Below, in pieces: positions 41,624 to 50,136 of a DNA stretch of 64,000 nucleotides. The stretch spans positions 277,916 to 341,915 of the forward strand of contig NZ_BMVK01000008.1 in the NCBI RefSeq assembly GCF_014650675.1. The letters are read 5' to 3'. A program made the position numbers and the translations under genes. This stretch comes from Streptomyces anulatus (GTDB lineage Bacteria; Actinomycetota; Actinomycetes; Streptomycetales; Streptomycetaceae). Under the pieces are notes generated by a model, which had not been told where the DNA came from, did not search any database, and saw only the letters and a list, made by a program, of their open reading frames with translations. Position 1 is the stretch's first letter; every line of letters starts with the position of its first letter.

Positions 41624-42100
41624 ATGACCGTTGCGTTCTTCTCCGGTAAGGGCCGTCGAATCGGCGTCGCTCTTGGTGCCGTGTCCGCGGGACTCCTTGT
41701 CCTGTCCGCCTGCGACAAGCCGACGCCGCTCGCCACCGTGACGGTCGGCAGTGACTCGGTGAACACCGAGGCCGCCTGCTACAACGACGGCGATGCGATC
41801 AAGGAGTCCCTGATCCAGGGCTGCCTGAACAAGAAGGCCGAGAAGTCCATCACGGTCTCCATGGACGACAAGGTCCGCTTCGGCGTCGACCCCGAGATCG
41901 CCGAGAACGGCTGGACGCTCTTCATCAACGGCCAGCAGGCCGAGCAGGAGCCGTACAAGAAGACCTACCGGACGATCCCCGGCAGCGCCTTCTTCGCCAG
42001 CCAGACCGGCCAGCCGTCCGAGAAGACGAACATCTCCATCGTGGAGACCAAGGGCAAGAAGCTGACGGGCATCTGGCAGTTCGAGCTCAAGAAGGACTGA
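41624..42100 (+). CDS. DUF2771 lipoprotein
   Basis: This 158-residue protein has a lipoprotein signal peptide with lipobox LSAC (Cys near residue 30) and the DUF2771 family body (VTVGSDSVNTEAACYNDG, then a C-terminal IVETKGKKLTGIWQFELKK). It is anchored to the outer face of the membrane. The gene is 27 bases behind the MFS gene and 53 bases before mqnB, so it may be part of the same transcript. Function unknown. Confidence 0.9.
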   Translation: MTVAFFSGKGRRIGVALGAVSAGLLVLSACDKPTPLATVTVGSDSVNTEAACYNDGDAIKESLIQGCLNKKAEKSITVSMDDKVRFGVDPEIAENGWTLFINGQQAEQEPYKKTYRTIPGSAFFASQTGQPSEKTNISIVETKGKKLTGIWQFELKKD

Positions 42101-42153
42101 CCCGCTCGACCGAGAGCGCCCTTCCCCCCGTCCTCGACCCTGAGGCTGTACCC

Positions 42154-42861
42154 GTGCGTGTGCTGGTCGTGACCGCTGTCCCGGTGGAACGGGACGCGGT
42201 CACGCGTGCGTTCGGGGGCACACCGCAGATCGTGGCGCTGCCGGGGGCCGAGCTGCACCGCGTCGGTGCGTTCGACGTCCTGGCGGGCGGTGCGGGCCCG
42301 GCCGCCGCCGCCGCGGCCACCGCCTTCGCCCTGGCGTCGGCGTCCGCGCCGTACGGACTCGTCGTCTCGGCCGGGATCGGCGGGGCGTTCACCCCGCTGA
42401 CGCCGCTCGGCTCGCTGGTCGTGGCGAGCGACATCGTCGCCGCCGACCTGGGCGCCGACACCCCCGACGGCTTCCTGCCCGTCACCGCGCTCGGCTTCGG
42501 CCGGGACCGCTTCGCCCCGCCGCCCGCGCTCGTACGGAAGGTGGCGGCCGCCGCGGGCGCCGCCCCGGGCACCGTCCTCACCGTCTCCACCGTGACCGGC
42601 ACCGCCGAACGCGCCGGCGCCCTGCTCGCCGCGCACCCGGGGGCGCTGGCCGAGGCGATGGAGGGCTTCGGCGTCGCGGAGGCCGCCGCCCGGGCCGAGG
42701 TGCCCGTACTGGAGCTGCGGGCCGTATCGAACGCCGTGGGCCCCCGCGACCGGGACGCCTGGCGCATCGGCGACGCGCTGGCGGCGCTCACGGAGGCGTT
42801 CGGGAAGACGGCACCCGTACTGGAAGGTTGGAACCGGCATGACGACCGACACCGCAGCTAG
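42154..42861 (+). CDS. mqnB: Futalosine hydrolase
   Basis: This enzyme removes hypoxanthine from futalosine to give dehypoxanthinyl futalosine in the alternative menaquinone pathway of Streptomyces. The 235-residue protein shows the nucleoside phosphorylase/5'-methylthioadenosine nucleosidase fold: GLVVSAGIGGAFTPL near residue 70, GSLVVASDIVAADLG, and the active-site region AMEGFGVAEAAARAEVP near residue 170. The start is GTG 42154. The 3' end overlaps mqnD by 23 bases. Confidence 0.93.
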   Translation: MRVLVVTAVPVERDAVTRAFGGTPQIVALPGAELHRVGAFDVLAGGAGPAAAAAATAFALASASAPYGLVVSAGIGGAFTPLTPLGSLVVASDIVAADLGADTPDGFLPVTALGFGRDRFAPPPALVRKVAAAAGAAPGTVLTVSTVTGTAERAGALLAAHPGALAEAMEGFGVAEAAARAEVPVLELRAVSNAVGPRDRDAWRIGDALAALTEAFGKTAPVLEGWNRHDDRHRS

Positions 42862-43717
42862 CCGGGGCCCGGCCGGGAACGCGATCGAGATCGCCTTCTC
42901 CCCCTGCCCCAACGACACCTTCGTCTTCGACGCCTGGGCGCACGGCAGGGTCCCCGGCGCGCCCGCGCTGGACGTGACCTTCGCCGACATCGACATCACC
43001 AACGGCATGGCCGAGCGCGGTGAACTGGACGTCCTGAAGGTGTCCTACGCCGTGCTGCCGTGGGTGCTCGACGACTACGCGCTGCTGCCGTGCGGCGGGG
43101 CGCTGGGCCGGGGCTGCGGTCCGCTGGTCCTCACCAAGGAGCTGGGCCTCGACCTGACCGGCCGGACCGTCGCCGTGCCGAGCGAGCGCTCGACGGCGTA
43201 CCTGCTGTTCCGGCTCTGGGCGGCGGAGATGGTCCCGGGCGGCGTCGGCGAGGTCGTCGTGATGCCGTTCGACGAGATCATGCCCGCCGTACGGGACGGC
43301 AAGGTCGACGCCGGTCTGGTCATCCACGAGGCCCGCTTCACGTACCGGAACTTCGGTCTGCACAACCTCGCCGACATGGGCCGGCACTGGGAGGACACCA
43401 CGGGCCTCCCGATCCCCCTCGGCGCGATCATCGCGAAGCGCTCGCTCGGCGAGGAGACCCTGCGCCGCCTGGCCGACGCGGTCCGCAGTTCGGTCCGGCT
43501 GGCCTGGGACCACCCGGAGGTCTCCCGGCCGTACGTCCTGGAGCATGCCCAGGAGATGGACCCGGCCGTCGCGGACCAGCACATCGGGCTGTACGTGAAC
43601 GAGTTCACCGCCGACCTCGGTGAGGACGGCTACGCGGCGGTCCGCGGCCTGCTGACCCGTGCGGCGGCCGAGGGGCTGGTACCGCCGCTCGGCCCGGACG
43701 CGCTGGCGTTCCCCTGA
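42839..43717 (+). CDS. mqnD: 1,4-dihydroxy-6-naphthoate synthase
   Basis: MqnD converts cyclic dehypoxanthinyl futalosine to 1,4-dihydroxy-6-naphthoate. The 292-residue protein has the periplasmic-binding-like MqnD fold and its motifs: FSPCPNDTFVFDAWAHGRVP near residue 21, KVSYAVLPWVLDDYALLPCG, and HEARFTYRNFGLHNLADMG. The residues of the substrate pocket (Ser, Pro, Asn in SPCPND) are kept. The start is ATG 42839 inside mqnB, so translation is coupled. Other pathway genes are not in this window. Confidence 0.95.
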   Translation: MTTDTAASRGPAGNAIEIAFSPCPNDTFVFDAWAHGRVPGAPALDVTFADIDITNGMAERGELDVLKVSYAVLPWVLDDYALLPCGGALGRGCGPLVLTKELGLDLTGRTVAVPSERSTAYLLFRLWAAEMVPGGVGEVVVMPFDEIMPAVRDGKVDAGLVIHEARFTYRNFGLHNLADMGRHWEDTTGLPIPLGAIIAKRSLGEETLRRLADAVRSSVRLAWDHPEVSRPYVLEHAQEMDPAVADQHIGLYVNEFTADLGEDGYAAVRGLLTRAAAEGLVPPLGPDALAFP

Positions 43718-43740
43718 GCGGACCGGAAGGACACCCCACG

Positions 43741-44361
43741 GTGCACACGCCGACCGCGTCGACCGCCCCGTTCACCCTGGCGTTCTGGAAGGAAGGCCGC
43801 ACCCACGAGCAGCGGGCGGGCTACCGGGGCACGGCCGCGGAGTTCGGCGAGATCGTCCTCACCGCCCCGCTGCCCCGGAAGTACACCCCGGACCGTGTGG
43901 TCTCCGAGGTGCGCGGCCCGTCGGTCCCCACGGCGGTGTTCGAGACCCGCGGCATCCACACCGAGGCCGCCGACCTGCCGACGCTCAACCGCTCGGTGCT
44001 CCGGGTCGGCGACGCCATGGTGCATCTGCGGCGCAACCGCTTCGGTCTGACGCGCCGGGCCCGTGCCCTGCACTTCCGGTACGGCGGCGACCACTACCGG
44101 CTGCGGGCGGTGAACCGGAAGCAGTTCGTCCTGGTACGCCGGGCCGATGACGAGGACCCCGGTGCGTCCCTCACGGCGAAGCTGTCCGGACTCGGCGGCG
44201 GCAGGAAGCTGGTGGTGCGGACGGCGGGCCGGGCCGTGGCCGCGGACATCGTGCTCGTCACGCTCTTCGCCGGTGTCGACCGCGCGCCGCTGACCCGCTC
44301 GGGCGCTGTGCGCGCGGCCCTGGGCAGGTCCACCCGGCTCTTCGCGGAGAGCCAGGCCTGA
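43741..44361 (+). CDS. Hypothetical protein downstream of mqnD
   Basis: The 206-residue product is basic and without signal peptide or membrane helix. The pattern FTLAFWKEGRTHEQRAGYRG, ALHFRYGGDHYRLRAVNRKQ and GRAVAADIVLVTLFAGVDR suggests a beta-rich fold of about six strands. I do not recognise a named family. The start is GTG 43741, only 23 bases after mqnD and behind a GGAAGGA site, so it is probably the third gene of the mqn transcript. Whether it has a role in menaquinone synthesis is unknown. Confidence 0.7.
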   Translation: MHTPTASTAPFTLAFWKEGRTHEQRAGYRGTAAEFGEIVLTAPLPRKYTPDRVVSEVRGPSVPTAVFETRGIHTEAADLPTLNRSVLRVGDAMVHLRRNRFGLTRRARALHFRYGGDHYRLRAVNRKQFVLVRRADDEDPGASLTAKLSGLGGGRKLVVRTAGRAVAADIVLVTLFAGVDRAPLTRSGAVRAALGRSTRLFAESQA

Positions 44362-44406
44362 CCGGCGGGGGCCGCGCTGCGACAGCGCCTCGGCGGGTCG
44401 TGCCCG

Positions 44407-44790
44407 CTACACGTCGAGCTGGTCGGCGACCGCCCTCAGCAGGCCCGCGATCTTCGCGCCGGCGGCCTTGTCGGGGTAGCGGCCCCGCTCCAGCTGCGGC
44501 GTGATGTTCTCCAGGACCGTCGTCAGGTCCTGCACGATCGACGCCAGCTCGTCCGGTTTGCGTCGCTGCGCCGCAGCGACGGACGGGGTGGGGTCGAGGA
44601 CCACCACGGAAAGGGCCTGGTCGCCGCGCTGGCCCGCGACCACGCCGAATTCCACGCGCTGGCCGGGCTTGAGGGCGTCGACTCCGGCAGGGAGAACCGA
44701 CGAGTGGACGAAGACGTCGCCGCCGTCGTCGCGGGAGAGAAAGCCGAAGCCCTTCTCGCTGTTGAACCACTTGACCTTGCCGGTGGGCAC
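44407..44790 (-). CDS. Cold shock domain protein with long C-terminal extension
   Basis: The first 66 residues are a complete cold shock domain: TGKVKWFNSEKGFGFLSRDD with both RNP motifs (KGFGFL and DVFVHSS). Unlike the usual 67-residue proteins, this one has 127 residues; the extra 60 form helices (DELASIVQDLTTVLENI, AGAKIAGLLRAVADQLDV). It binds single-stranded nucleic acid in the cytoplasm. GTG 44790 has GAGGA before it. The extended type is common in streptomycetes, so the extension is not a fusion error. Confidence 0.92.
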   Translation of the reverse strand: MPTGKVKWFNSEKGFGFLSRDDGGDVFVHSSVLPAGVDALKPGQRVEFGVVAGQRGDQALSVVVLDPTPSVAAAQRRKPDELASIVQDLTTVLENITPQLERGRYPDKAAGAKIAGLLRAVADQLDV

Positions 44791-44968
44791 GTCTGTCCTC
44801 GTCCTCGTACTCGTCGGTGTGCGGAAAGAGCCGGTCTCCCGGGGAGAACGGCTCCGGATAGCAGTACAGCGGGTCACCGTGACCCGCCCGGTCCCAGGCT
44901 AATGGGCCCCCGGCCGGTGACAAGACGTCGCCGGAGAGTTCCTCCGGGCTGGGAACTACCCTGGTCGC

Positions 44969-45208
44969 GTGAGTACTACTCCTTCAGGCGCAGGTGACCG
45001 GCTTGTTCAGGTCGGCGCGATCGTCTTCTTCGTCGGCGCACTGGCCACACTGGTCACGGTCGCCCCACTTTTCCTGGGCACGGACCCGTTCCCTCCGGTC
45101 GCGTACGCGGTCTGCATGCTGATGGGCGTCGGGTTCCTCATCGCCGGGGCGGGCGTCGTGCGCTCGGCCTGGGTCAGCTCCCCGAAACGGGCCGCGAACC
45201 GCGCCTGA
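44969..45208 (+). CDS. Small membrane protein, 79 residues
   Basis: The product has two hydrophobic helices (VQVGAIVFFVGALATLVTVA and VAYAVCMLMGVGFLIAGAGV) and a short basic tail. The start is GTG 44969. Similar small proteins near cold-shock genes occur in Streptomyces, but I know no name for them. It is divergent from the cold shock gene and convergent with the HAD gene. Confidence 0.75.
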   Translation: MSTTPSGAGDRLVQVGAIVFFVGALATLVTVAPLFLGTDPFPPVAYAVCMLMGVGFLIAGAGVVRSAWVSSPKRAANRA

Positions 45209-45220
45209 CCCCCCTCCGCG

Positions 45221-45889
45221 TCACGCCGCCCGGTCCGCCTCGAAGGCCGCCAGCCAGGCCGGGAAGCCCGTCAGGTCCTCCAGCACCACGTCCGCGCCCG
45301 CCGTCCGCAGCTCCGCCGCGTCGCACGGGCCGGTCGTCACCGCGACCGACAGCGCACCGGCCACCCGGGCCCCGCGCACGTCGCCGGTGTGGTCGCCGAC
45401 GTACACCTGCGCACCGTGCTCGCGCAGGGCCTCGCCCTTGGCCTCCGCCCACAGCCAGCCGACCACCGTGTCCGGCTCGATGCCGAGGTGGGCCAGGTGC
45501 AGCTTCGCGTTCGGCTCGTACTTCGCCGTGACGACGATCGCCCGCCCGCCGAGTGCCCGCACCGCGGCCACCGACTCCCGCGCCCCGGCGAGGGCCGTGC
45601 TCGGGGCTATCGCGTGGTCGGGGTAGATCTCCCGGTAGCGGTCGGCCGCGGCGGCCACCCCGTCGGCCGGGAACCAGTGCGCCAGCTCCGTCTCCAGCGG
45701 CGGGCCGATCCGGCTCACCACCAGGTCGACGTCGATCGGCACCCCCGTCTCCGCGGACAGCGCCCGGTAGGCGGCGGCGATACCGGGCCGGGAGTCGACG
45801 AGCGTCATGTCGAGGTCGAAGCCGACCGTCAGGGGGTGCCGAAGCGGGTGCTGGGGAGCGTTCTGATCCGTGGAAGCCATGTCTGCCAT
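45221..45889 (-). CDS. HAD family hydrolase (phosphatase-like)
   Basis: This 222-residue protein has the haloacid dehalogenase motifs: GFDLDMTLVDSRPGIAAAYR (motif I with nucleophile Asp), IVVTAKYEPNAKLHLAHLGI (motif II/III region) and VYVGDHTGDVRGARVAGA (motif IV acidic pair). A helical cap is inserted after motif I, as in phosphoglycolate phosphatase and pyrophosphatase PpaX. It dephosphorylates a small metabolite; substrate not defined. ATG 45889 is used; 45880 is an alternative. Confidence 0.9.
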   Translation of the reverse strand: MADMASTDQNAPQHPLRHPLTVGFDLDMTLVDSRPGIAAAYRALSAETGVPIDVDLVVSRIGPPLETELAHWFPADGVAAAADRYREIYPDHAIAPSTALAGARESVAAVRALGGRAIVVTAKYEPNAKLHLAHLGIEPDTVVGWLWAEAKGEALREHGAQVYVGDHTGDVRGARVAGALSVAVTTGPCDAAELRTAGADVVLEDLTGFPAWLAAFEADRAA

Positions 45890-45964
45890 TGTGCCGACCG
45901 GCCGGGGACGGTCCCGAAGCCCCCGTCGGCCCCGAAACGCCGCCGCTTAGACTGAGACGCGCAC

Positions 45965-45983
45965 TTAGCCAAGCCTTACCGTC
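45965..45983. promoter_or_regulatory. Probable DmdR/IdeR iron box
   Basis: On the minus strand the 19-mer reads GACGGTAAGGCTTGGCTAA. It agrees at about 12 of 19 positions with the iron-box consensus TTAGGTTAGGCTCACCTAA and keeps the central AGGCT. It lies 65 bases before the first iron-importer gene. Confidence 0.6.
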
Positions 45984-46047
45984 CCGGCCCCGCGCCCCGG
46001 CGTGGCCTCACGTTCCGTCACGTCCGCGTCCGTCCCGATTGGGTGAA

Positions 46048-47088
46048 ATGTCAGCGTCAGCGCCCGTGCGGACCGCCGCGCCACCCCGTGCACCCCGCCT
46101 CTCCCGCCGCGCTGCCTCGACGGCCGCGGCCGTGCTCGCCCTGCTGCTGGCGGTCCTGCTGAGCCTCGCCGTGGGGGCGCGTTCCATCCCTCCGGGCGAG
46201 GTGCTCGACGTCCTGCTGCACGGCGGGCACTCCGACGCCGCCGAGGTGATCCGCACGATGCGGGTGCCGCGCACGCTCATCGGGCTGATGGTCGGTGCGG
46301 CGCTGGCCCTCGCGGGCACGGTGCTCCAGGGCATCACCCGTAACCCCATCGCCGATCCGGGCATCCTCGGCATCAGCCAGGGCGCTTCGGTGGCGGTGGT
46401 GGTGGCCATCGCGTTCGCGGGGGTCCACACGCTGACCGGGTACGTGTGGTTCGCCTTCGTGGGCGCGGCGCTCGCCTCGGTCGCCGTGTACGCCATCGCC
46501 TCCAGCGGGCGCGGCGGCGCGACCCCGGTGAAGCTCGCGCTCGGCGGTGCGGCGATCAACGCGCTGCTGGTGTCGGTGACGGTGGGGATCCTCACGACGA
46601 ACGCCGCCGCGCTGGACGAGTTCCGCTTCTGGCAGGTCGGCTCGATCGCCGGGCGGGAGTCGGACGTCGTCCAGCAGGTGTGGCCGTTCCTCCTCGTCGG
46701 GGTCGTCCTCGTGCTCTCCGTCGCCCGCGGCCTGGACGCGCTCGCGCTCGGCGAGGACGTGGCGAAGGGGCTCGGGCAGAACGTCGCGGCGGTCCGGATC
46801 GTCGGCGGCATCGGGGCCACCGTGCTGACCGGGGTCGGGGTCGCCGCCGCCGGGCCGATCGCGTTCATCGGTCTCGCCGTCCCGCACATCGCCCGCGCGG
46901 TCGTCGGCAACGACCACCGCTGGGTGCTGCCCATGGCGGCGCTGATCGGGCCCGTGATGCTGCTCGTCTCGGACGTCGTCGGCCGGATCGTGTTCCCGCC
47001 GAGCGAGGTCCCGGCGGGCGTGATGACGGCCCTGATCGGGGTGCCGTTCCTGGTCGCCCTCGTACGCCGGAAGGCGGTGCCCGCATGA
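46048..47088 (+). CDS. FecCD iron-siderophore ABC permease 1
   Basis: This 346-residue permease has about 9-10 helices and the FecCD signature (VPRTLIGLMVGAALALAGTV, then QGITRNPIADPGILGISQGA). It imports ferric siderophore through the membrane with the second permease. ATG 46048 follows GGGTGAA. The stop TGA overlaps the next ATG (47085-47088). The iron box lies upstream. Confidence 0.93.
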   Translation: MSASAPVRTAAPPRAPRLSRRAASTAAAVLALLLAVLLSLAVGARSIPPGEVLDVLLHGGHSDAAEVIRTMRVPRTLIGLMVGAALALAGTVLQGITRNPIADPGILGISQGASVAVVVAIAFAGVHTLTGYVWFAFVGAALASVAVYAIASSGRGGATPVKLALGGAAINALLVSVTVGILTTNAAALDEFRFWQVGSIAGRESDVVQQVWPFLLVGVVLVLSVARGLDALALGEDVAKGLGQNVAAVRIVGGIGATVLTGVGVAAAGPIAFIGLAVPHIARAVVGNDHRWVLPMAALIGPVMLLVSDVVGRIVFPPSEVPAGVMTALIGVPFLVALVRRKAVPA

Positions 47089-48161
47089 CCGAGTCGTCAA
47101 CGGCCGTACGGGTCCGGCCCGCCGGCTACTCCGTCGTGAAGGCCGGGCCGCGCGGCCGGTTCCTGCTGCACCGGCGGGCCTCCGTCGTCGCGGCCGGCCT
47201 CGTCGTGCTGCTGGCCGCCGTCTGCGTCGCCTACCTCTGCGTCGGGGAGAGCTTCGTCGCCCCCGGCGAGGTCGTGAAGGTGATCCTCGGGCAGCCGTCG
47301 TCGGCCGAGCTGGTCGTGGGCACGCTGCGGCTGCCGCGCATGGTCGTCGGACTGCTGGTGGGCGCCGCGTTCGGGATCGCCGGGGCGCTGATCCAGACGG
47401 TGGCCCGCAACCCGCTGGCCAGCCCCGACATCATCGGCATCAGCCAGGGCGCCAGCGCGCTCACGGTCGGCGCGATGACCTTCGGCATCACCTCGTACAC
47501 CGTCCTGCCCTACCTCTCCGTCATCGGCGGCATCGCGGCGGCGGCCCTCGTGTACGCCTTCGCCTGGCGCGGCGGACTGCACGCCACCCGCTTCGTGCTC
47601 ATCGGCATCGGCTTCGCCATCGCGCTGCGGTCGGTGACCACACTGTTCCTGACCAAGGGCGACTACCTCGTCGCCCAGCAGGCGCAGATCTGGATGACCG
47701 GTTCGCTGAACGGGCGCGGCTGGTCGGAGGCCGCCCCGATCGGCTGGACGCTGCTGATCCTGCTGCCCGCCATCGCCTGGGCGGCCCGCGCGCAGCGCAC
47801 CGTCACGATGGACGACGACACCGCCACCGCGCTGGGCGTGCGCCTGGGGCGCGTACGGCTGGGACTCGTCGCGCTCGGCGTGGTCCTGGCGTCCGTGGCG
47901 ACGGGTACGGCGGGCCCGGTGGACTTCGTGGCGCTGCTCGCCCCGCAGATCGCCCGCCGGATGACCCGGACCGCGCAGATCCCCCTGCTGTCCTCGGCGC
48001 TGCTGGGCGCGGTGATCGTCGTCCTCGGCGACCTGCTCGCCCGCAAGCTGTTCTCGCCCACCGAACTGCCGGTGGGCGTCCTCACGGCGGCGGTCGGCGC
48101 CCCGTATCTGATCTGGCTGATCATCCGCGGTCACCGCGGCCGCAGTGGAGGCACCGCATGA
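47085..48161 (+). CDS. FecCD iron-siderophore ABC permease 2
   Basis: The 358-residue partner permease has the same helix plan and the motif LRLPRMVVGLLVGAAFGIAG followed by QTVARNPLASPDIIGISQG. Together with permease 1 it forms the heterodimeric membrane channel. Its start overlaps the end of permease 1 by four bases, and its stop overlaps the ATPase start (48158-48161), so all three are coupled. Confidence 0.93.
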   Translation: MTESSTAVRVRPAGYSVVKAGPRGRFLLHRRASVVAAGLVVLLAAVCVAYLCVGESFVAPGEVVKVILGQPSSAELVVGTLRLPRMVVGLLVGAAFGIAGALIQTVARNPLASPDIIGISQGASALTVGAMTFGITSYTVLPYLSVIGGIAAAALVYAFAWRGGLHATRFVLIGIGFAIALRSVTTLFLTKGDYLVAQQAQIWMTGSLNGRGWSEAAPIGWTLLILLPAIAWAARAQRTVTMDDDTATALGVRLGRVRLGLVALGVVLASVATGTAGPVDFVALLAPQIARRMTRTAQIPLLSSALLGAVIVVLGDLLARKLFSPTELPVGVLTAAVGAPYLIWLIIRGHRGRSGGTA

Positions 48162-49030
48162 GCCCGAGCCCGACGACCGACACGGCGCAGCGGACCGGCA
48201 GGCTCGCCGCGCGCTCCCTGACCCTCGCGTACGAGGACCGCACCGTGGTCCACGAGCTGGACCTGACCGTGCCCGACGGGCAGGTCACCGTCATCGTCGG
48301 CCCGAACGCCTGCGGCAAGTCCACCACCCTGCGGGCGCTCGGCCGGCTGCTGAAGCCGCGCGGCGGGGCGGTCCTGCTGGACGGCACGGAGCTGGCGCGG
48401 ATACCCACGAAGCAGATCGCCCGGTCCATCGGGCTGCTCCCGCAGACCCCGGTCGCGCCCGAGGCGATCAGCGTCTCCGACCTGGTCGCGCGGGGCCGTC
48501 AGCCGCACCAGAGCTGGTGGCAGCAGTGGTCGGACGAGGACGAGCGGGCGGTGACCGACGCGATGGCCCGCACCGACGTCACGGCGCTGGCCGACCGGTC
48601 GGTGGACGAGCTGTCGGGCGGGCAGCGCCAGCGGGTGTGGATCGCGATGGCGCTGGCCCAGGAGACGGACCTGCTGCTGCTCGACGAGCCGACGACCTAT
48701 CTCGACATCGCGCACCAGGTGGAGGTCCTCGACCTGGTACGCCAGTTGGCGTCGCCCGCCGACGACGGCACCCGGGGCCGCACGGTCGTCACCGTCCTCC
48801 ACGACCTCAACCAGGCCGCCCGGTACGCGGACCGTCTGGTCGCGATGAAGGAGGGCCGGATCGTCGCCGAGGGCCGGCCCGGTGACGTCGTCACCGCCGA
48901 GCTCGTCGCCGAGGTCTTCGGCCTGGAGGCGGTGATCGTCCCGGACCCGGTGACGGGTTCGCCGCTCGTCGTCCCGAGTGCCCCCTGGACCCCGTCCCCG
49001 GCGGGTTCCCCCTCCCAGAAAGGTCTGTGA
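48158..49030 (+). CDS. Iron-siderophore ABC transporter ATP-binding protein
   Basis: The 290-residue ATPase (FepC/FhuC-like) drives the importer. Walker A is GPNACGKST near residue 48, with Ala where most relatives have Gly. The signature is LSGGQRQR, Walker B LLLLDEPTTYLD, and the H-loop VTVLHDLNQAARY. The ATG overlaps the preceding TGA. The binding-protein gene starts two bases past its stop. Confidence 0.94.
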   Translation: MSPSPTTDTAQRTGRLAARSLTLAYEDRTVVHELDLTVPDGQVTVIVGPNACGKSTTLRALGRLLKPRGGAVLLDGTELARIPTKQIARSIGLLPQTPVAPEAISVSDLVARGRQPHQSWWQQWSDEDERAVTDAMARTDVTALADRSVDELSGGQRQRVWIAMALAQETDLLLLDEPTTYLDIAHQVEVLDLVRQLASPADDGTRGRTVVTVLHDLNQAARYADRLVAMKEGRIVAEGRPGDVVTAELVAEVFGLEAVIVPDPVTGSPLVVPSAPWTPSPAGSPSQKGL

Positions 49031-49031
49031 C

Positions 49032-50006
49032 ATGACTCCCCTCCTCCGCGACCGCCGCGCCCTCGTCGCCGGCTCCCTCGCCGTGACCGCCGCGCTCGCC
49101 CTCGCCGGGTGCGGCTCCTCGGACCCGGCGGCGGACTCCTCCGACTCCCCGGCGAAGACGCGCACCGTCTCCACCGCGAACGGGGACGTCGACGTCCCCG
49201 CGTCGCCGAAGCGGGTCGTCGTCCTGGACTCCGGCGAACTGGACTCCGCGATCACCCTCGGCGTCCGGCCGGTCGGCGCGACGCACTCGGCGTCCGAGGA
49301 CGCCTTCCCGACCTACCTCCCCGCGAGCGAGACGAAGGACATCACCCCGGTCGGCGAGATCGCCAACGCGAACCTGGAGTCCGTCGCCGCGCTCAAGCCG
49401 GACCTGATCCTCACCAGCAAGGTCCGTGACGGGGAGCGCTACGACGAGCTCAGCAAGATCGCCCCGACCGTGATGACGGAGGCGACCGGCAGCGCCTGGA
49501 AGGAGAACTTCCAGGTACACGCGGAGGCGCTCGGCAAGCAGGCCGAGGCCAAGAAGGTCCTCGCCACGTACGACACCCAGGTGGCGAAGGTGACGGAGGC
49601 GCTCGGCGGCAAGGAGAAGGCCGCCGCGACGGACGTCAACTTCGTCCGCTTCGTCGAGGGCGCCGAGATCCGCATCTACGGCAAGCAGAACTACATCGGT
49701 TCGCTGCTCGCCGACATCGGCACCGGCCGCCCCCCGATCACGGACAAGGCGAAGGACGGGTTCTCGTACGACGTGTCGCCCGAGAAGATCGACCTCGCGG
49801 ACGCGGACGTCATCTTCACGTCGACGTACGGCGACCCGGGCAAGGCCGGGACGACGAAGACGATGAACAGCGGTCTGTGGAAGAGCCTGAAGGCGACCGA
49901 GAACGACAAGGTCTTCAAGGTCGACGACCGCCTGTGGATCGCGGGCATCGGCTACACCGCAGCCGGCAAGATCCTGGCGGAGTTCGAAACCCTCATGACG
50001 AAGTAA
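49032..50006 (+). CDS. Iron-siderophore ABC transporter substrate-binding lipoprotein
   Basis: The 324-residue lipoprotein has a twin-Arg-like n-region (RDRRALVAGSLAVTAALA) and lipobox LAGC near residue 27. The mature part is a class III (FhuD/FepB) periplasmic-binding protein: RVVVLDSGELDSAITLGVRP at the start and KVFKVDDRLWIAGIGYTAAG at the end, with a long middle helix. It captures a ferric siderophore at the cell surface. The ligand cannot be read from sequence, and no siderophore synthesis gene is near. Confidence 0.93.
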   Translation: MTPLLRDRRALVAGSLAVTAALALAGCGSSDPAADSSDSPAKTRTVSTANGDVDVPASPKRVVVLDSGELDSAITLGVRPVGATHSASEDAFPTYLPASETKDITPVGEIANANLESVAALKPDLILTSKVRDGERYDELSKIAPTVMTEATGSAWKENFQVHAEALGKQAEAKKVLATYDTQVAKVTEALGGKEKAAATDVNFVRFVEGAEIRIYGKQNYIGSLLADIGTGRPPITDKAKDGFSYDVSPEKIDLADADVIFTSTYGDPGKAGTTKTMNSGLWKSLKATENDKVFKVDDRLWIAGIGYTAAGKILAEFETLMTK

Positions 50007-50136
50007 CCCCTCGTCACCTGCTTCGCCGGAGCGGGCCGGGGCGGGGCGGGCGGGCCGGGCTCAGTAGCCCCGCGCGCGCTCCCGGCCGGCAGTCCGTGGC
50101 CGGGGCCGACGCGCCGAGCCGCGGCCCGGACCCGGC

